Of a DNA stretch of 6,366 nucleotides, positions 1 through 6,044 are shown piece after piece (position 1 is the first letter of the stretch; the number at the start of each line of letters is the position of its first letter). Made by a program: the position numbers and the translations under genes. This DNA comes from Methylovulum sp. (GTDB lineage Bacteria; Pseudomonadota; Gammaproteobacteria; Methylococcales; Methylomonadaceae). The stretch is from contig JAQTNZ010000159.1 of NCBI GenBank assembly GCA_028713595.1, positions 1-6,366 of the forward strand, written 5' to 3'. The notes below the pieces were generated by a model. That model did not search any database. It was not told where the DNA came from and saw nothing but the letters and a program-made list of their open reading frames with translations.

Positions 1-62
1 TTGTCCCAAGAAAAGAACTTTATCCGCTGTTTACCATAAGTAATCAAGTTTTGCCGAAACGC
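1..62 (-). pseudogene. Continuation of the glycosyltransferase frame beyond the TAG (partial)
   Basis: Directly after the TAG at 65-63 the same minus-strand frame stays open for 20 whole codons up to the window edge. It reads AFRQNLITYG, then KQRIKFFSWD. A segment of the kind 'xxFRxxLIxxGxxxxxxFSWxK' is what normally closes a GT4 donor domain after the helix ending ...KIKQVLID. The region therefore looks like coding sequence split from the upstream part by one nonsense codon (one change from CAG, GAG or AAG), rather than spacer. The true end of the gene lies outside the window. Confidence 0.7.
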
Positions 63-1175
63 CTAGTCAATCAGCACTTGCTTGATTTTTTCGGAAATGG
101 CAGTTGTGGAAAACGGGTCAAACAAAGCATCTTCACATCCAACGACTTCCGGTAGGCTGGTCGCATTGGCGGCAATGACCGGTGCACCGCAAGCCATCGC
201 CTCCAAAAGCGGCAAGCCAAAACCTTCATGTAGCGACGGAAACACGAACAACTGACATAGGCTATAAAGCTGCATCAGTTCCAAATCAGATACATAGCCT
301 GTAAATACGACATCGGTGGCAGTTAGGCCAACTTTTTTTATAGTTTTGGTGAAATCGGTTAGTTGGCTGTCAGACATTTTGCCAACCATCAGCAATTGAT
401 ACTGGCTGCGTAGCTCGCTTGGCAAGCTTGCAAAAGCACTAATAAGCCGTACCAAATTTTTGCGTTCGTCAGAGCCGCCTGTATACATTAAAAAAGGCTT
501 ATTAATAGCCAGCTTGGCGCATAACAACCGCTTCTCCCGCTCCGTCATATCGGGTATATGGAAAGAACTGTCACAGGCGGCAGAAATAGTAGTAATTTGC
601 TGCGCCCTAAAGTGCAACGCTGTCAACGCTTCATTCCGTGAACTTTCTGAATTGGATAACAATGCGGTACTGCGCTTAAGCGACTTAATCTTCTGTCCAT
701 AGAAACCGATATGAACTGGATTAGTCCGGAAATCAATATCAGGCGAAATTAAAGGTATCAAATCATGCAAAATAACCGCTGTTGGCGTTTCTGTATCAAA
801 ACGCCCCACACTCGTCACAGCATCATCACCTATGCCTTCAAAAAGACTAGTGACCAACACCACATCAGGACTCAAGCTGGTTATAAAAGCTTCCCTGACC
901 AATTCTGCAATATCCCGCCGTAAGGCATTGCTTGGGTCACACTCTCTCGTTGGCCCAAGCGCATACCAAACGCGGATATTGGTTTGAGGCAACAAACCAT
1001 TAAAAGCGGCACGAATCGGCATGATAGATTCTGGAAGCAGGCCATTTAATGCCAACACTACCTCATGTTCGACACAATTACGTACAATGGCTTGCGCCAA
1101 TGACAAGGCGTAACGCCCAATACCACGAAACCTGCTTTCTGTTTGCGCCCCCTGCATGTCAATGACAATGCGCAT
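63..1175 (-). CDS. GT4-type glycosyltransferase, cut short by an in-frame TAG
   Basis: This is a cytoplasmic GT-B-fold, retaining glycosyltransferase (Glycos_transf_1/GT4) expected to add a sugar from a nucleotide donor to a lipid-linked glycan exported by the adjacent ABC system. From ATG 1175 it has 370 residues. It starts MRIVIDMQGAQTESRFRGIGRY (Gly-rich acceptor loop, G18-Y22). The C-terminal donor domain begins near LMYTGGSDERKN (229-240). The GT4 EX7E motif is E317 and E325 in HEGFGLPLLEAMACGAPV, followed by NATSLPEVVG. The GTG at 1181 is the alternative start. The TAG at 65-63 falls before the usual final helix of the fold, and the same frame then continues to the window edge with family-like sequence, so the product is probably truncated or the gene is a pseudogene. 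The sugar specificity cannot be read from sequence; mannose or a related hexose is a guess. Confidence 0.85.
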   Translation of the reverse strand: MRIVIDMQGAQTESRFRGIGRYALSLAQAIVRNCVEHEVVLALNGLLPESIMPIRAAFNGLLPQTNIRVWYALGPTRECDPSNALRRDIAELVREAFITSLSPDVVLVTSLFEGIGDDAVTSVGRFDTETPTAVILHDLIPLISPDIDFRTNPVHIGFYGQKIKSLKRSTALLSNSESSRNEALTALHFRAQQITTISAACDSSFHIPDMTEREKRLLCAKLAINKPFLMYTGGSDERKNLVRLISAFASLPSELRSQYQLLMVGKMSDSQLTDFTKTIKKVGLTATDVVFTGYVSDLELMQLYSLCQLFVFPSLHEGFGLPLLEAMACGAPVIAANATSLPEVVGCEDALFDPFSTTAISEKIKQVLID

Positions 1176-1549
1176 TACCACCCCCCTTTTTGTTTTTTTA
1201 TAGCATCCGTCAAATCAGCATAAATATGCAGGGTTCTTGAAGTAAATTGCAAATGCGCCTGATCCATTACTGGCTGCATATTAATAACTTGAGAAACCCC
1301 GGTAACCACAAAATAATAGGATAGCAACCAATCAAAAACCCCAAGTTTTTTTGCTATTGCCAAACAAATTTGGCGAAGCCTATCGTGTTTTTTCATAAAA
1401 TGAATGGCATATCTGACAATGGGCATGGCACATTTCTTTGCGGCGGCTTTTAGTCGCATAATCGGCCCATGTTTACATAACAGTTCCCATTGGAATCGTA
1501 GCCAACGTACCCTTGTTGTTAAGTTAAGAGTTTTTATATTCACAATCAA
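1175..1549 (-). CDS. Small basic protein of unknown function, possible remnant of a larger surface-glycan protein
   Basis: I cannot assign a family. The frame gives at most 124 residues. It is rich in Lys/Arg and hydrophobic residues and looks mostly helical: LRFQWELLCKHG, then RLKAAAKKCAMPIVRYAIHF, then RLRQICLAIAKKLGVFDWLL. There is no signal peptide and no clear membrane span. The end, TSRTLHIYADLTDAIKKQK, resembles from memory the 'SPRARxIYxDLKxAI' tails that close larger glycosyltransferase or methyltransferase proteins in O-antigen clusters, so this may be the surviving C-terminal part of such a protein. The first start is TTG at 1549, directly after an in-frame TAA. GTG at 1543 and ATG at 1459 are alternatives, and I see no good Shine-Dalgarno for the first two. 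The TAA at 1177-1175 overlaps the ATG of the glycosyltransferase by one base. The A7-C-A5-G6 tract near its end could allow a -1 fusion with that gene. It is very poor in G/C. Confidence 0.55.
   Translation of the reverse strand: MIVNIKTLNLTTRVRWLRFQWELLCKHGPIMRLKAAAKKCAMPIVRYAIHFMKKHDRLRQICLAIAKKLGVFDWLLSYYFVVTGVSQVINMQPVMDQAHLQFTSRTLHIYADLTDAIKKQKGGW
1181..1199 (-). other. Homopolymer tract with a -1 slippery heptamer at a gene junction
   Basis: On the minus strand the tract is A7 (1199-1193), C, A5 (1191-1187), G6 (1186-1181). The A7 sits in the phase A-AAA-AAA of the small protein's frame, the classical bacterial -1 slippery pattern. After a -1 slip there the codons read ACA AAA AGG GGG GTG GTA ATG, with no stop, and enter the glycosyltransferase frame in phase. 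The same tract could also change length by replication or polymerase slippage. Use of this site is not shown by sequence alone. Confidence 0.4.
1182..1187 (-). promoter_or_regulatory. Ribosome binding site of the glycosyltransferase gene
   Basis: AGGGGG on the minus strand ends 6 bases before the ATG at 1175-1173. It favours that ATG over the GTG at 1181, which overlaps the G-run itself. Its place inside the upstream gene, together with the TAATG overlap, suggests coupled translation. Confidence 0.6.
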
Positions 1550-1662
1550 TTAGATAAAAGCTATAGTCTTTTTATTATCAATAGCCGCTTATTACCCAAG
1601 GCCACGACTTAAGAAGCCAAACCCGTAGTAAAAAAATAGCCCCATACATCATGAAAAATAAT

Positions 1663-2394
1663 TTAGCTTATAAATTCAAGATCCTCACCAATCAGCTCCA
1701 AAACCTGCCCATGTTTCAACCTAAACACCCGATTACAATATTGGCTTATTAACTCATTATTATGCGAAGCAAACACAAAAATACCTACCGACTTAATCAA
1801 TGTTTCCATACGTTCTTTGGCCTTAAGCTGAAATTCAGCATCTCCCGTACCAAAAACCTCATCAACTAACAAAATGTCGGGTTCTGTAGATGTGGCTACT
1901 GCAAACATAAGACGGGTTGCCATACCCGAAGAATAGGTGCGCACCGGCAATTGCAAAAAATCCCCCAATTGGGTGAATTCTTCAATATCCTTAGTTTTGC
2001 TGCGAATATCATTCATCGATAAACCCATCAGAATACCCATACGGATAATATTTTCATAACCCGATAGCTCAGGATCCATACCTGCACCTAGCTCCAGCAC
2101 AGTCGCTACCCTACCTTGCCTGACTATCGTACCACCGACTGGATGGTATACTCCGGCCATTGTCCGTAATAAGGTACTTTTACCCGCACCGTTATGTCCT
2201 ATCAAGCCGACTGCATCACCGTCACGCAACTCAAAACTAACTTCTTTTAAGGCCGTTACCAGTTGCACATGTCCAGCTTCGCTCTCAATACGCCCACCTG
2301 TACTAATACGCACTAACTGGTTTCGCAAAGACATTCCACGGCTGTTATAAACGGGATATTGCACAGTAACGTTATCAAATTTAAGCACGGCCAT
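1663..2394 (-). CDS. wzt: Polysaccharide ABC exporter ATPase, Wzt-like (short form)
   Basis: This is the cytoplasmic ATP-binding subunit that powers export of a lipid-linked polysaccharide with the adjoining permease. From ATG 2394 it has 243 residues. Walker A GHNGAGKST is at 66-74. The region ATVLELGAGMDPELSGYENI (97-116) is characteristic of Wzt/KpsT/TagH-type ATPases. The signature motif is YSSGM (154-158) instead of LSGGQ, as usual in this family. Walker B ILLVDE is at 174-179 and the switch histidine H211 is in FASHN. The protein ends soon after the nucleotide-binding domain. It lacks the C-terminal carbohydrate-binding domain of the long Wzt of E. coli O9a, so export is probably not gated by recognition of a chain-end cap. 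A TTG start at 2406 would overlap the permease by 10 bases. The ATG lies 2 bases after the permease TAA with a GGGTG just upstream and is preferred. A 113-base gap without a gene follows. Confidence 0.93.
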   Translation of the reverse strand: MAVLKFDNVTVQYPVYNSRGMSLRNQLVRISTGGRIESEAGHVQLVTALKEVSFELRDGDAVGLIGHNGAGKSTLLRTMAGVYHPVGGTIVRQGRVATVLELGAGMDPELSGYENIIRMGILMGLSMNDIRSKTKDIEEFTQLGDFLQLPVRTYSSGMATRLMFAVATSTEPDILLVDEVFGTGDAEFQLKAKERMETLIKSVGIFVFASHNNELISQYCNRVFRLKHGQVLELIGEDLEFIS

Positions 2395-2396
2395 GG

Positions 2397-3194
2397 TTAC
2401 ACCCAAAATGCAATACGATGATGTTGACGGTTAAATAACCATAAAGTCAAACTCCAACCGATGATCAACATGGCAAGATTAGTTCCTACCACAAATAAGG
2501 GTGGGGGTGAACCGAACAAAGGGCTGCGGACAATTTCAATAAAATGGGAAAAAGGGTTAAACCACATGATCCGTTCGCTGAAAGGCAAATAACTAGGACG
2601 GTAAAATACTGGGCTGATGAACATTAACAAAGGCATGACCATCGTAATGAAATATTCAAGATCACGGAAGCGTGCCCCTAACAAGCCTATAAAAAAAGTG
2701 ATCCATAACAAATTAAGCGCGACCAAAAGCAGTGCCGGCAAAGCTAGCCAAGTCACCAAGTTCAACGAATTGCCCAAGCCTAAAGCTACAATAAAAAAAA
2801 CTGGCGCATTATGCGCCAGATTAATCAGATGCCGCAATAAAAGTTGTGTAGGATGGATAGCCAGCGGTAAATTAAGGTTACGAATAATCGAAGCCTGGCG
2901 GCTAAATAATGTCGAGGCTTCTATAATCAGACCAGAAATAAACTGCCATAAGATCAGGCCAGCAGTTAGTGTTGGTACAAACGTAGTAGGATCGACCCGG
3001 AATAGTTCGCTCCAAATAAACCCTAAACCTGCCGAGCCACCTGCCGTCCCTAAAGTCAACCATAACGGCCCTAACACGCTACGCTTATAACGCGCCCGCA
3101 CATCGCTTAAGGCTATGAAAGTAATAATGCGGAAGCAATGGCAAGTCTGGATTATATCGGTAAATCCAGGGTACTTTTGGCTTGATAGAGTCAT
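2397..3194 (-). CDS. wzm: Polysaccharide ABC exporter permease, Wzm-like
   Basis: This is an inner-membrane subunit of an ABC-2-type exporter that moves lipid-linked O-antigen or a similar glycan to the periplasm. The predicted protein has 265 residues from ATG 3194. An N-terminal amphipathic part holds DVRARYKRSVLGPLWLTL (31-48), typical of Wzm/KpsM-like permeases. Hydrophobic segments follow at about 42-62, 73-95, 118-141, 146-170, 184-205 and 234-255, with ARFRDLEYFITMVMPLLMFISPVFY (174-198) as the second family signature. The frame also allows a TTG start at 3215, directly after the lpd stop (TGATTG), which would add seven residues. Neither start has a good Shine-Dalgarno sequence, so the start is uncertain and translation may depend on coupling to lpd. 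The ATPase gene begins 2 bases past the TAA. An intrinsic-terminator sequence lies inside the gene (2792-2819). Base content is lower in G/C than in lpd. The family is sure; the exact glycan is unknown. Confidence 0.9.
   Translation of the reverse strand: MTLSSQKYPGFTDIIQTCHCFRIITFIALSDVRARYKRSVLGPLWLTLGTAGGSAGLGFIWSELFRVDPTTFVPTLTAGLILWQFISGLIIEASTLFSRQASIIRNLNLPLAIHPTQLLLRHLINLAHNAPVFFIVALGLGNSLNLVTWLALPALLLVALNLLWITFFIGLLGARFRDLEYFITMVMPLLMFISPVFYRPSYLPFSERIMWFNPFSHFIEIVRSPLFGSPPPLFVVGTNLAMLIIGWSLTLWLFNRQHHRIAFWV
2792..2819 (-). terminator. Intrinsic-terminator-like hairpin inside the permease gene
   Basis: Read on the minus strand (the coding strand), CTGGCGCA, loop TAA, TGCGCCAG is followed directly by eight T and then AT. 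The 8-bp stem is perfect, with six G-C pairs (plus-strand arms 2801-2808 and 2812-2819; A-run 2793-2800). This has every sequence property of a rho-independent terminator, pointing in the direction of transcription of the operon. It lies about 376-403 bases into the permease frame and encodes part of LAHNAPVFF. Active translation would normally hide such a hairpin, so it might act only when the gene is poorly translated. The structure is seen in the sequence; its function is inferred. Confidence 0.55.
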
Positions 3195-3215
3195 TTTAAT
3201 TATGTGTTCAGGCAA

Positions 3216-4682
3216 TCACTTTTTAATATAAAGGTCGGTGATCGTCCCCGTAATCATTTCCGCCGCAAACGCAAAGGTTTCCGATAAGGTCGGATGTGGA
3301 TGGATAGTCAGGCTAATATCTTCGGCATCAGCACCCATTTCCAGCGCCAACACCGCTTCGGCGATCAGCTCGCCGGCATTGGGGCCTACCATACCCGCAC
3401 CGAGAATTCGCCCCGTTTCCTTTTCACAGAGTATCTTGGTGATGCCTTCCTTACGCCCCATGCTTAAGGAGCGCCCGCTGGCGGCCCATGGGAAGGCGGC
3501 TTTATCGTAGTCTATACCTTGCTGTTTAGCTTGGTTTTCAGTCAAGCCCATCCAAGCAATTTCAGGGTCGGTATAAGCCACGGATGGGATGGTCAGGGCA
3601 TCAAAGCTGGCTTTATGTCCGGCGATCACCTCAGCGGCAACCTTGCCTTCGTGGACGGCCTTATGTGCCAGCATGGGGTTGCCGACAATGTCACCGATGG
3701 CAAAAATATGCGGGACGTTAGTGCGTTGTTGTTTGTCAACTGGAATGAAACCTTGTTCGTTAACTTCAACCCCCGCCTGTTCGGCGGCGATAAGCTTGCC
3801 ATTAGGACGGCGGCCTACCGCCACTAATACTGCATCAAATAATTCGGATTCGGGTGCGCCGTTGCCTTTATCGCCAGGGACGGCGTGTATGCCGCCAGCC
3901 AGTTGGGAACTGGCGCGGTCAAAAGAGACTTTCAAACCTTCCGGCAGGGCTTCGATAGCGGTGACGCGGGTTTCCAACCAGATATTTTGATACTGTTTTT
4001 TGATGCGGCGGAACAATGGGGTAATCAAGTCTTTGTCGCAACCAGGGATAATTTGATCCATCAACTCAACCACGCTGATTTCTGAGCCAAACGCGTGGTA
4101 AACCGTCGCCATTTCCAAACCGATGATACCGCCACCGACAATCAGCAACTTTTTAGGGATATTAGTTAACGCTAAAGCCCCTGTGGAATCCCATAAACGT
4201 GGGTCATCGTTAGGGAACACCGGAATTTTGGTCGGTTGTGAGCCTGCGGCGATAATCGCTTGCTGGAAATTGACCACAGTGGTGCCGGTTTCGCTTTGTA
4301 CGCTCAGGCTATTGGCGGAACTGAACTGCCCAAGGCCATGCACCACCGTGACTTTACGTTGTTTGGCCAGTGCTGATAGGCCACCGTTCAAGGTGTTGGT
4401 GACGCTTTCTTTCCAAGCACGGATTTTGTCCAAATCCAGAGCCGGTTTGCTGAAACTGATGCCATGTTCGGCCATCTCCTCGGCTTCATGGATAACCAAG
4501 GCCGTATGCAACAAGGCTTTGGAAGGGATACAGCCGACATTTAGGCAAACGCCGCCCAGTACGGGTTCGCGCTCAACCAAGACCACTTGCTTACCTAAGT
4601 CAGCCGCCCGAAACGCCGCGCTGTAACCGCCAGGGCCGCCGCCCAATACCAAGACTTCCGCGTCAAGAACTGTTTCACTCAT
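3216..4682 (-). CDS. lpdA: Dihydrolipoamide dehydrogenase, E3
   Basis: This flavoprotein reoxidises the dihydrolipoyl group of E2 and passes electrons to NAD+. In its 488 residues the FAD-binding GGGPGG is at 14-19. The redox-active disulfide is C46/C51 in GGVCLNVGCIPSK. The NAD-binding GGGIIGLE is at 183-190. The second FAD contact, AIGD, is at 328-331, followed by MLAHKA. The dimer-interface motif HPHPTLSE is at 461-468 and holds the catalytic pair H463/E468. All key residues are present. There is no N-terminal lipoyl domain, unlike the E3 of Neisseria-type PDH operons. ATG at 4682 is preceded by a modest AAGAGA at 4696-4691. About 16-20 residues around 255-275 (RASSQLAGGIHAVPGDK) look inserted, in a loop before FDAVLVAVG; the DNA there forms two hairpins. 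The gene ends in TGA at 3218-3216, and the polysaccharide export permease begins at once or 21 bases later with no terminator visible between them. Confidence 0.97.
   Translation of the reverse strand: MSETVLDAEVLVLGGGPGGYSAAFRAADLGKQVVLVEREPVLGGVCLNVGCIPSKALLHTALVIHEAEEMAEHGISFSKPALDLDKIRAWKESVTNTLNGGLSALAKQRKVTVVHGLGQFSSANSLSVQSETGTTVVNFQQAIIAAGSQPTKIPVFPNDDPRLWDSTGALALTNIPKKLLIVGGGIIGLEMATVYHAFGSEISVVELMDQIIPGCDKDLITPLFRRIKKQYQNIWLETRVTAIEALPEGLKVSFDRASSQLAGGIHAVPGDKGNGAPESELFDAVLVAVGRRPNGKLIAAEQAGVEVNEQGFIPVDKQQRTNVPHIFAIGDIVGNPMLAHKAVHEGKVAAEVIAGHKASFDALTIPSVAYTDPEIAWMGLTENQAKQQGIDYDKAAFPWAASGRSLSMGRKEGITKILCEKETGRILGAGMVGPNAGELIAEAVLALEMGADAEDISLTIHPHPTLSETFAFAAEMITGTITDLYIKK
3881..3914. 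repeat. Two adjacent hairpins inside lpd
   Basis: On the plus strand, CGGC (3881-3884) and GCCG (3891-3894) flank 6 bases. GCCAGTT (3898-3904) and AACTGGC (3908-3914) flank GGG and form a perfect 7-bp stem. Both hairpins fall in the stretch that encodes the apparent extra loop of the E3 protein (residues about 255-275). No T-run follows on either strand, so this is not a terminator. It could be a small palindromic element that entered in frame, or chance. Confidence 0.4.
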
Positions 4683-4699
4683 GTCTATAATCTCTTAAA

Positions 4700-6028
4700 T
4701 TAAAGTAACAAACGGCGAATATCGCTTAAATTTTGCTTGATGACCGCCATAAATCGCGCCCCTTCGGCACCGTCTATGACTCGGTGGTCATAGGTCAAAT
4801 CCAGTGGCAACATCAACCGTGGCACAAATTCCTTACCATTCCAGACGGGCTGCATTTTGGCACGGGTCACACCCAAAATCGCCACTTCCGGGGCGTTGAC
4901 TATCGGCGTGAAAGCCGTGCCGCCAATGCCGCCCAAGCTGGAGATGGTGATGCACCCTCCCTGCATGTCAGCGGGCATCAGTTTGCCTTGTCTGGCTTTC
5001 GCGCTTTTTTCTGCGAGTTCGACCGCCAATTGGTTGATGCTTTTGCTGTTGACATCACGCAACACCGGCACGACCAAACCATTGGGCGTGTCCACAGCAA
5101 TACCAACATTAAAATATTTTTTCAAAATCAAGCTTTCACCATCGCCGGACAGCGAGGCATTAAAGCTGGGGAATTGCTGCATGGCCGCAACCAGGGCTTT
5201 GATAATGAACATCAAGCCAGTGATCTTAACCTCATCCTTGCCTTTTTCGGCATTCAGTGCATTACGGAAGGCTTCCATGTCGGTAACATCGGCCTCTTCA
5301 TGATACGTCACCATCGGCAAGTTCAACCACACGCGAGTTAGGTTTTGACCGGTCAGGCGTTTGATCTTGCTTAATTTTAGGACTTCAGTGTCACCAAATA
5401 CGGAGAAATCCACCACAGGGATAGTGGGGATGCCCGCCCCCGTAGCCGCGCCTGGCATACCTTCGGCCATGACTTTTTTGACGAAGTTTTTCACATCGTC
5501 TTTTAAAATACGTCCCTTCCGGCCACTACCCGCCGCAACCTTGCTGATGTCCACGCCCAACTCACGCGCAAACAAGCGCACCGAAGGTGAGGCATGGGCT
5601 TTCGCACCGGATGTTGTTGGCATCAAAGGGGCAGACACCACCGCTTTAGGGGCTGGCTGGACAAGCGGAGCTGCTTCGGCCTCAGATGCCTTAGGTACAG
5701 GCGCGGTTTCCGCTACAGGAGGGGCTGAAGGAGCAGCTGGTTCGGCGGCTTTTTCCGTCCCCTGCCCTACAGCCTCAGCCAAGACGGTAGCGATCAACGT
5801 ACCCTCGGATACTTTATCGCCCGCCTTAATAAACACTTGCTGCACCGTACCTGCCGCACTAGATGGCAGTTCCATCGTGGCCTTATCAGTTTCCAACGTA
5901 GCAACGGTTTGTTCCAGGGCGATGATGTCCCCGACTTTTATCAGGACTTCAAAGACATCAATAGCCGGAACGTTGCCGACATCAGGCACCTTAATTTCAC
6001 ACAACCCAGTCATAGTATTATCGGTCAT
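4700..6028 (-). CDS. aceF: Dihydrolipoyllysine acetyltransferase, PDH E2
   Basis: This is the core of the pyruvate dehydrogenase complex. It carries the swinging lipoyl arm and transfers the acetyl group to CoA. The order in 442 residues is as follows. A single lipoyl domain spans about 8-84, with the lipoylated lysine K49 in ETDKATME. An Ala/Pro-rich flexible linker spans about 88-142. The peripheral subunit-binding domain spans about 146-183 (SPSVRLFARELGVD, then GRKGRILKDDV). The catalytic domain runs from about 215 to the end, with the DHRVIDG active-site motif (H415, D419) and GGIGGTAFTPIVNAPEVAILG. E. coli AceF has three lipoyl domains and about 630 residues, so this is a short one-lipoyl form, common in other proteobacteria. 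The segment usually reading I/L-P-H-V-T reads LPMVT here (M239). aceE lies 16 bases upstream and lpd 17 bases downstream, which fits one operon. The PDH substrate is inferred from the adjacent aceE; the domain alone could also suit a 2-oxoglutarate E2. Confidence 0.96.
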   Translation of the reverse strand: MTDNTMTGLCEIKVPDVGNVPAIDVFEVLIKVGDIIALEQTVATLETDKATMELPSSAAGTVQQVFIKAGDKVSEGTLIATVLAEAVGQGTEKAAEPAAPSAPPVAETAPVPKASEAEAAPLVQPAPKAVVSAPLMPTTSGAKAHASPSVRLFARELGVDISKVAAGSGRKGRILKDDVKNFVKKVMAEGMPGAATGAGIPTIPVVDFSVFGDTEVLKLSKIKRLTGQNLTRVWLNLPMVTYHEEADVTDMEAFRNALNAEKGKDEVKITGLMFIIKALVAAMQQFPSFNASLSGDGESLILKKYFNVGIAVDTPNGLVVPVLRDVNSKSINQLAVELAEKSAKARQGKLMPADMQGGCITISSLGGIGGTAFTPIVNAPEVAILGVTRAKMQPVWNGKEFVPRLMLPLDLTYDHRVIDGAEGARFMAVIKQNLSDIRRLLL

Positions 6029-6035
6029 ATTCTTG

Positions 6036-6040
6036 TCCTT
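6036..6040 (-). promoter_or_regulatory. Ribosome binding site of aceF
   Basis: On the minus strand AAGGA ends 7 bases before the ATG at 6028-6026. It lies in the short aceE-aceF spacer, and it supports the ATG at 6028 over the second in-frame ATG five codons later. It is the clearest conventional Shine-Dalgarno sequence of the PDH part. Confidence 0.7.
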
Positions 6041-6044
6041 AGAT

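Noticed and set aside
63..65. Recoding of TAG as pyrrolysine or another amino acid
   Set aside because: There is no sign of such machinery in the window and it is not expected in a gammaproteobacterium. A nonsense mutation is the simpler reading.
1578..1652. 24-codon minus-strand frame (MMYGAIFLL...) in the gap between the ATPase and the small protein
   Set aside because: It has no ribosome binding site and is short enough to occur by chance in AT-rich sequence, although it is hydrophobic.
1550..1662. Possible promoter for the small protein and glycosyltransferase (TTGGGT, TTGATA, TATAGC, GATAAT motifs on the minus strand)
   Set aside because: No -35/-10 pair has both good matches and 16-18 base spacing. 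AT-rich sequence gives such pieces by chance, and no terminator hairpin was seen here either.
1936..1974. Short palindromes GGTGCGCACC and CCCAATTGGG inside the ATPase gene
   Set aside because: The arms are only 5 bases each, lie in well-conserved coding sequence and have no partner features, so chance is likely.
3519..4626. Several plus-strand frames opposite lpd
   Set aside because: They mirror a well-supported E3 gene, overlap one another in different frames, and show no recognisable domain.
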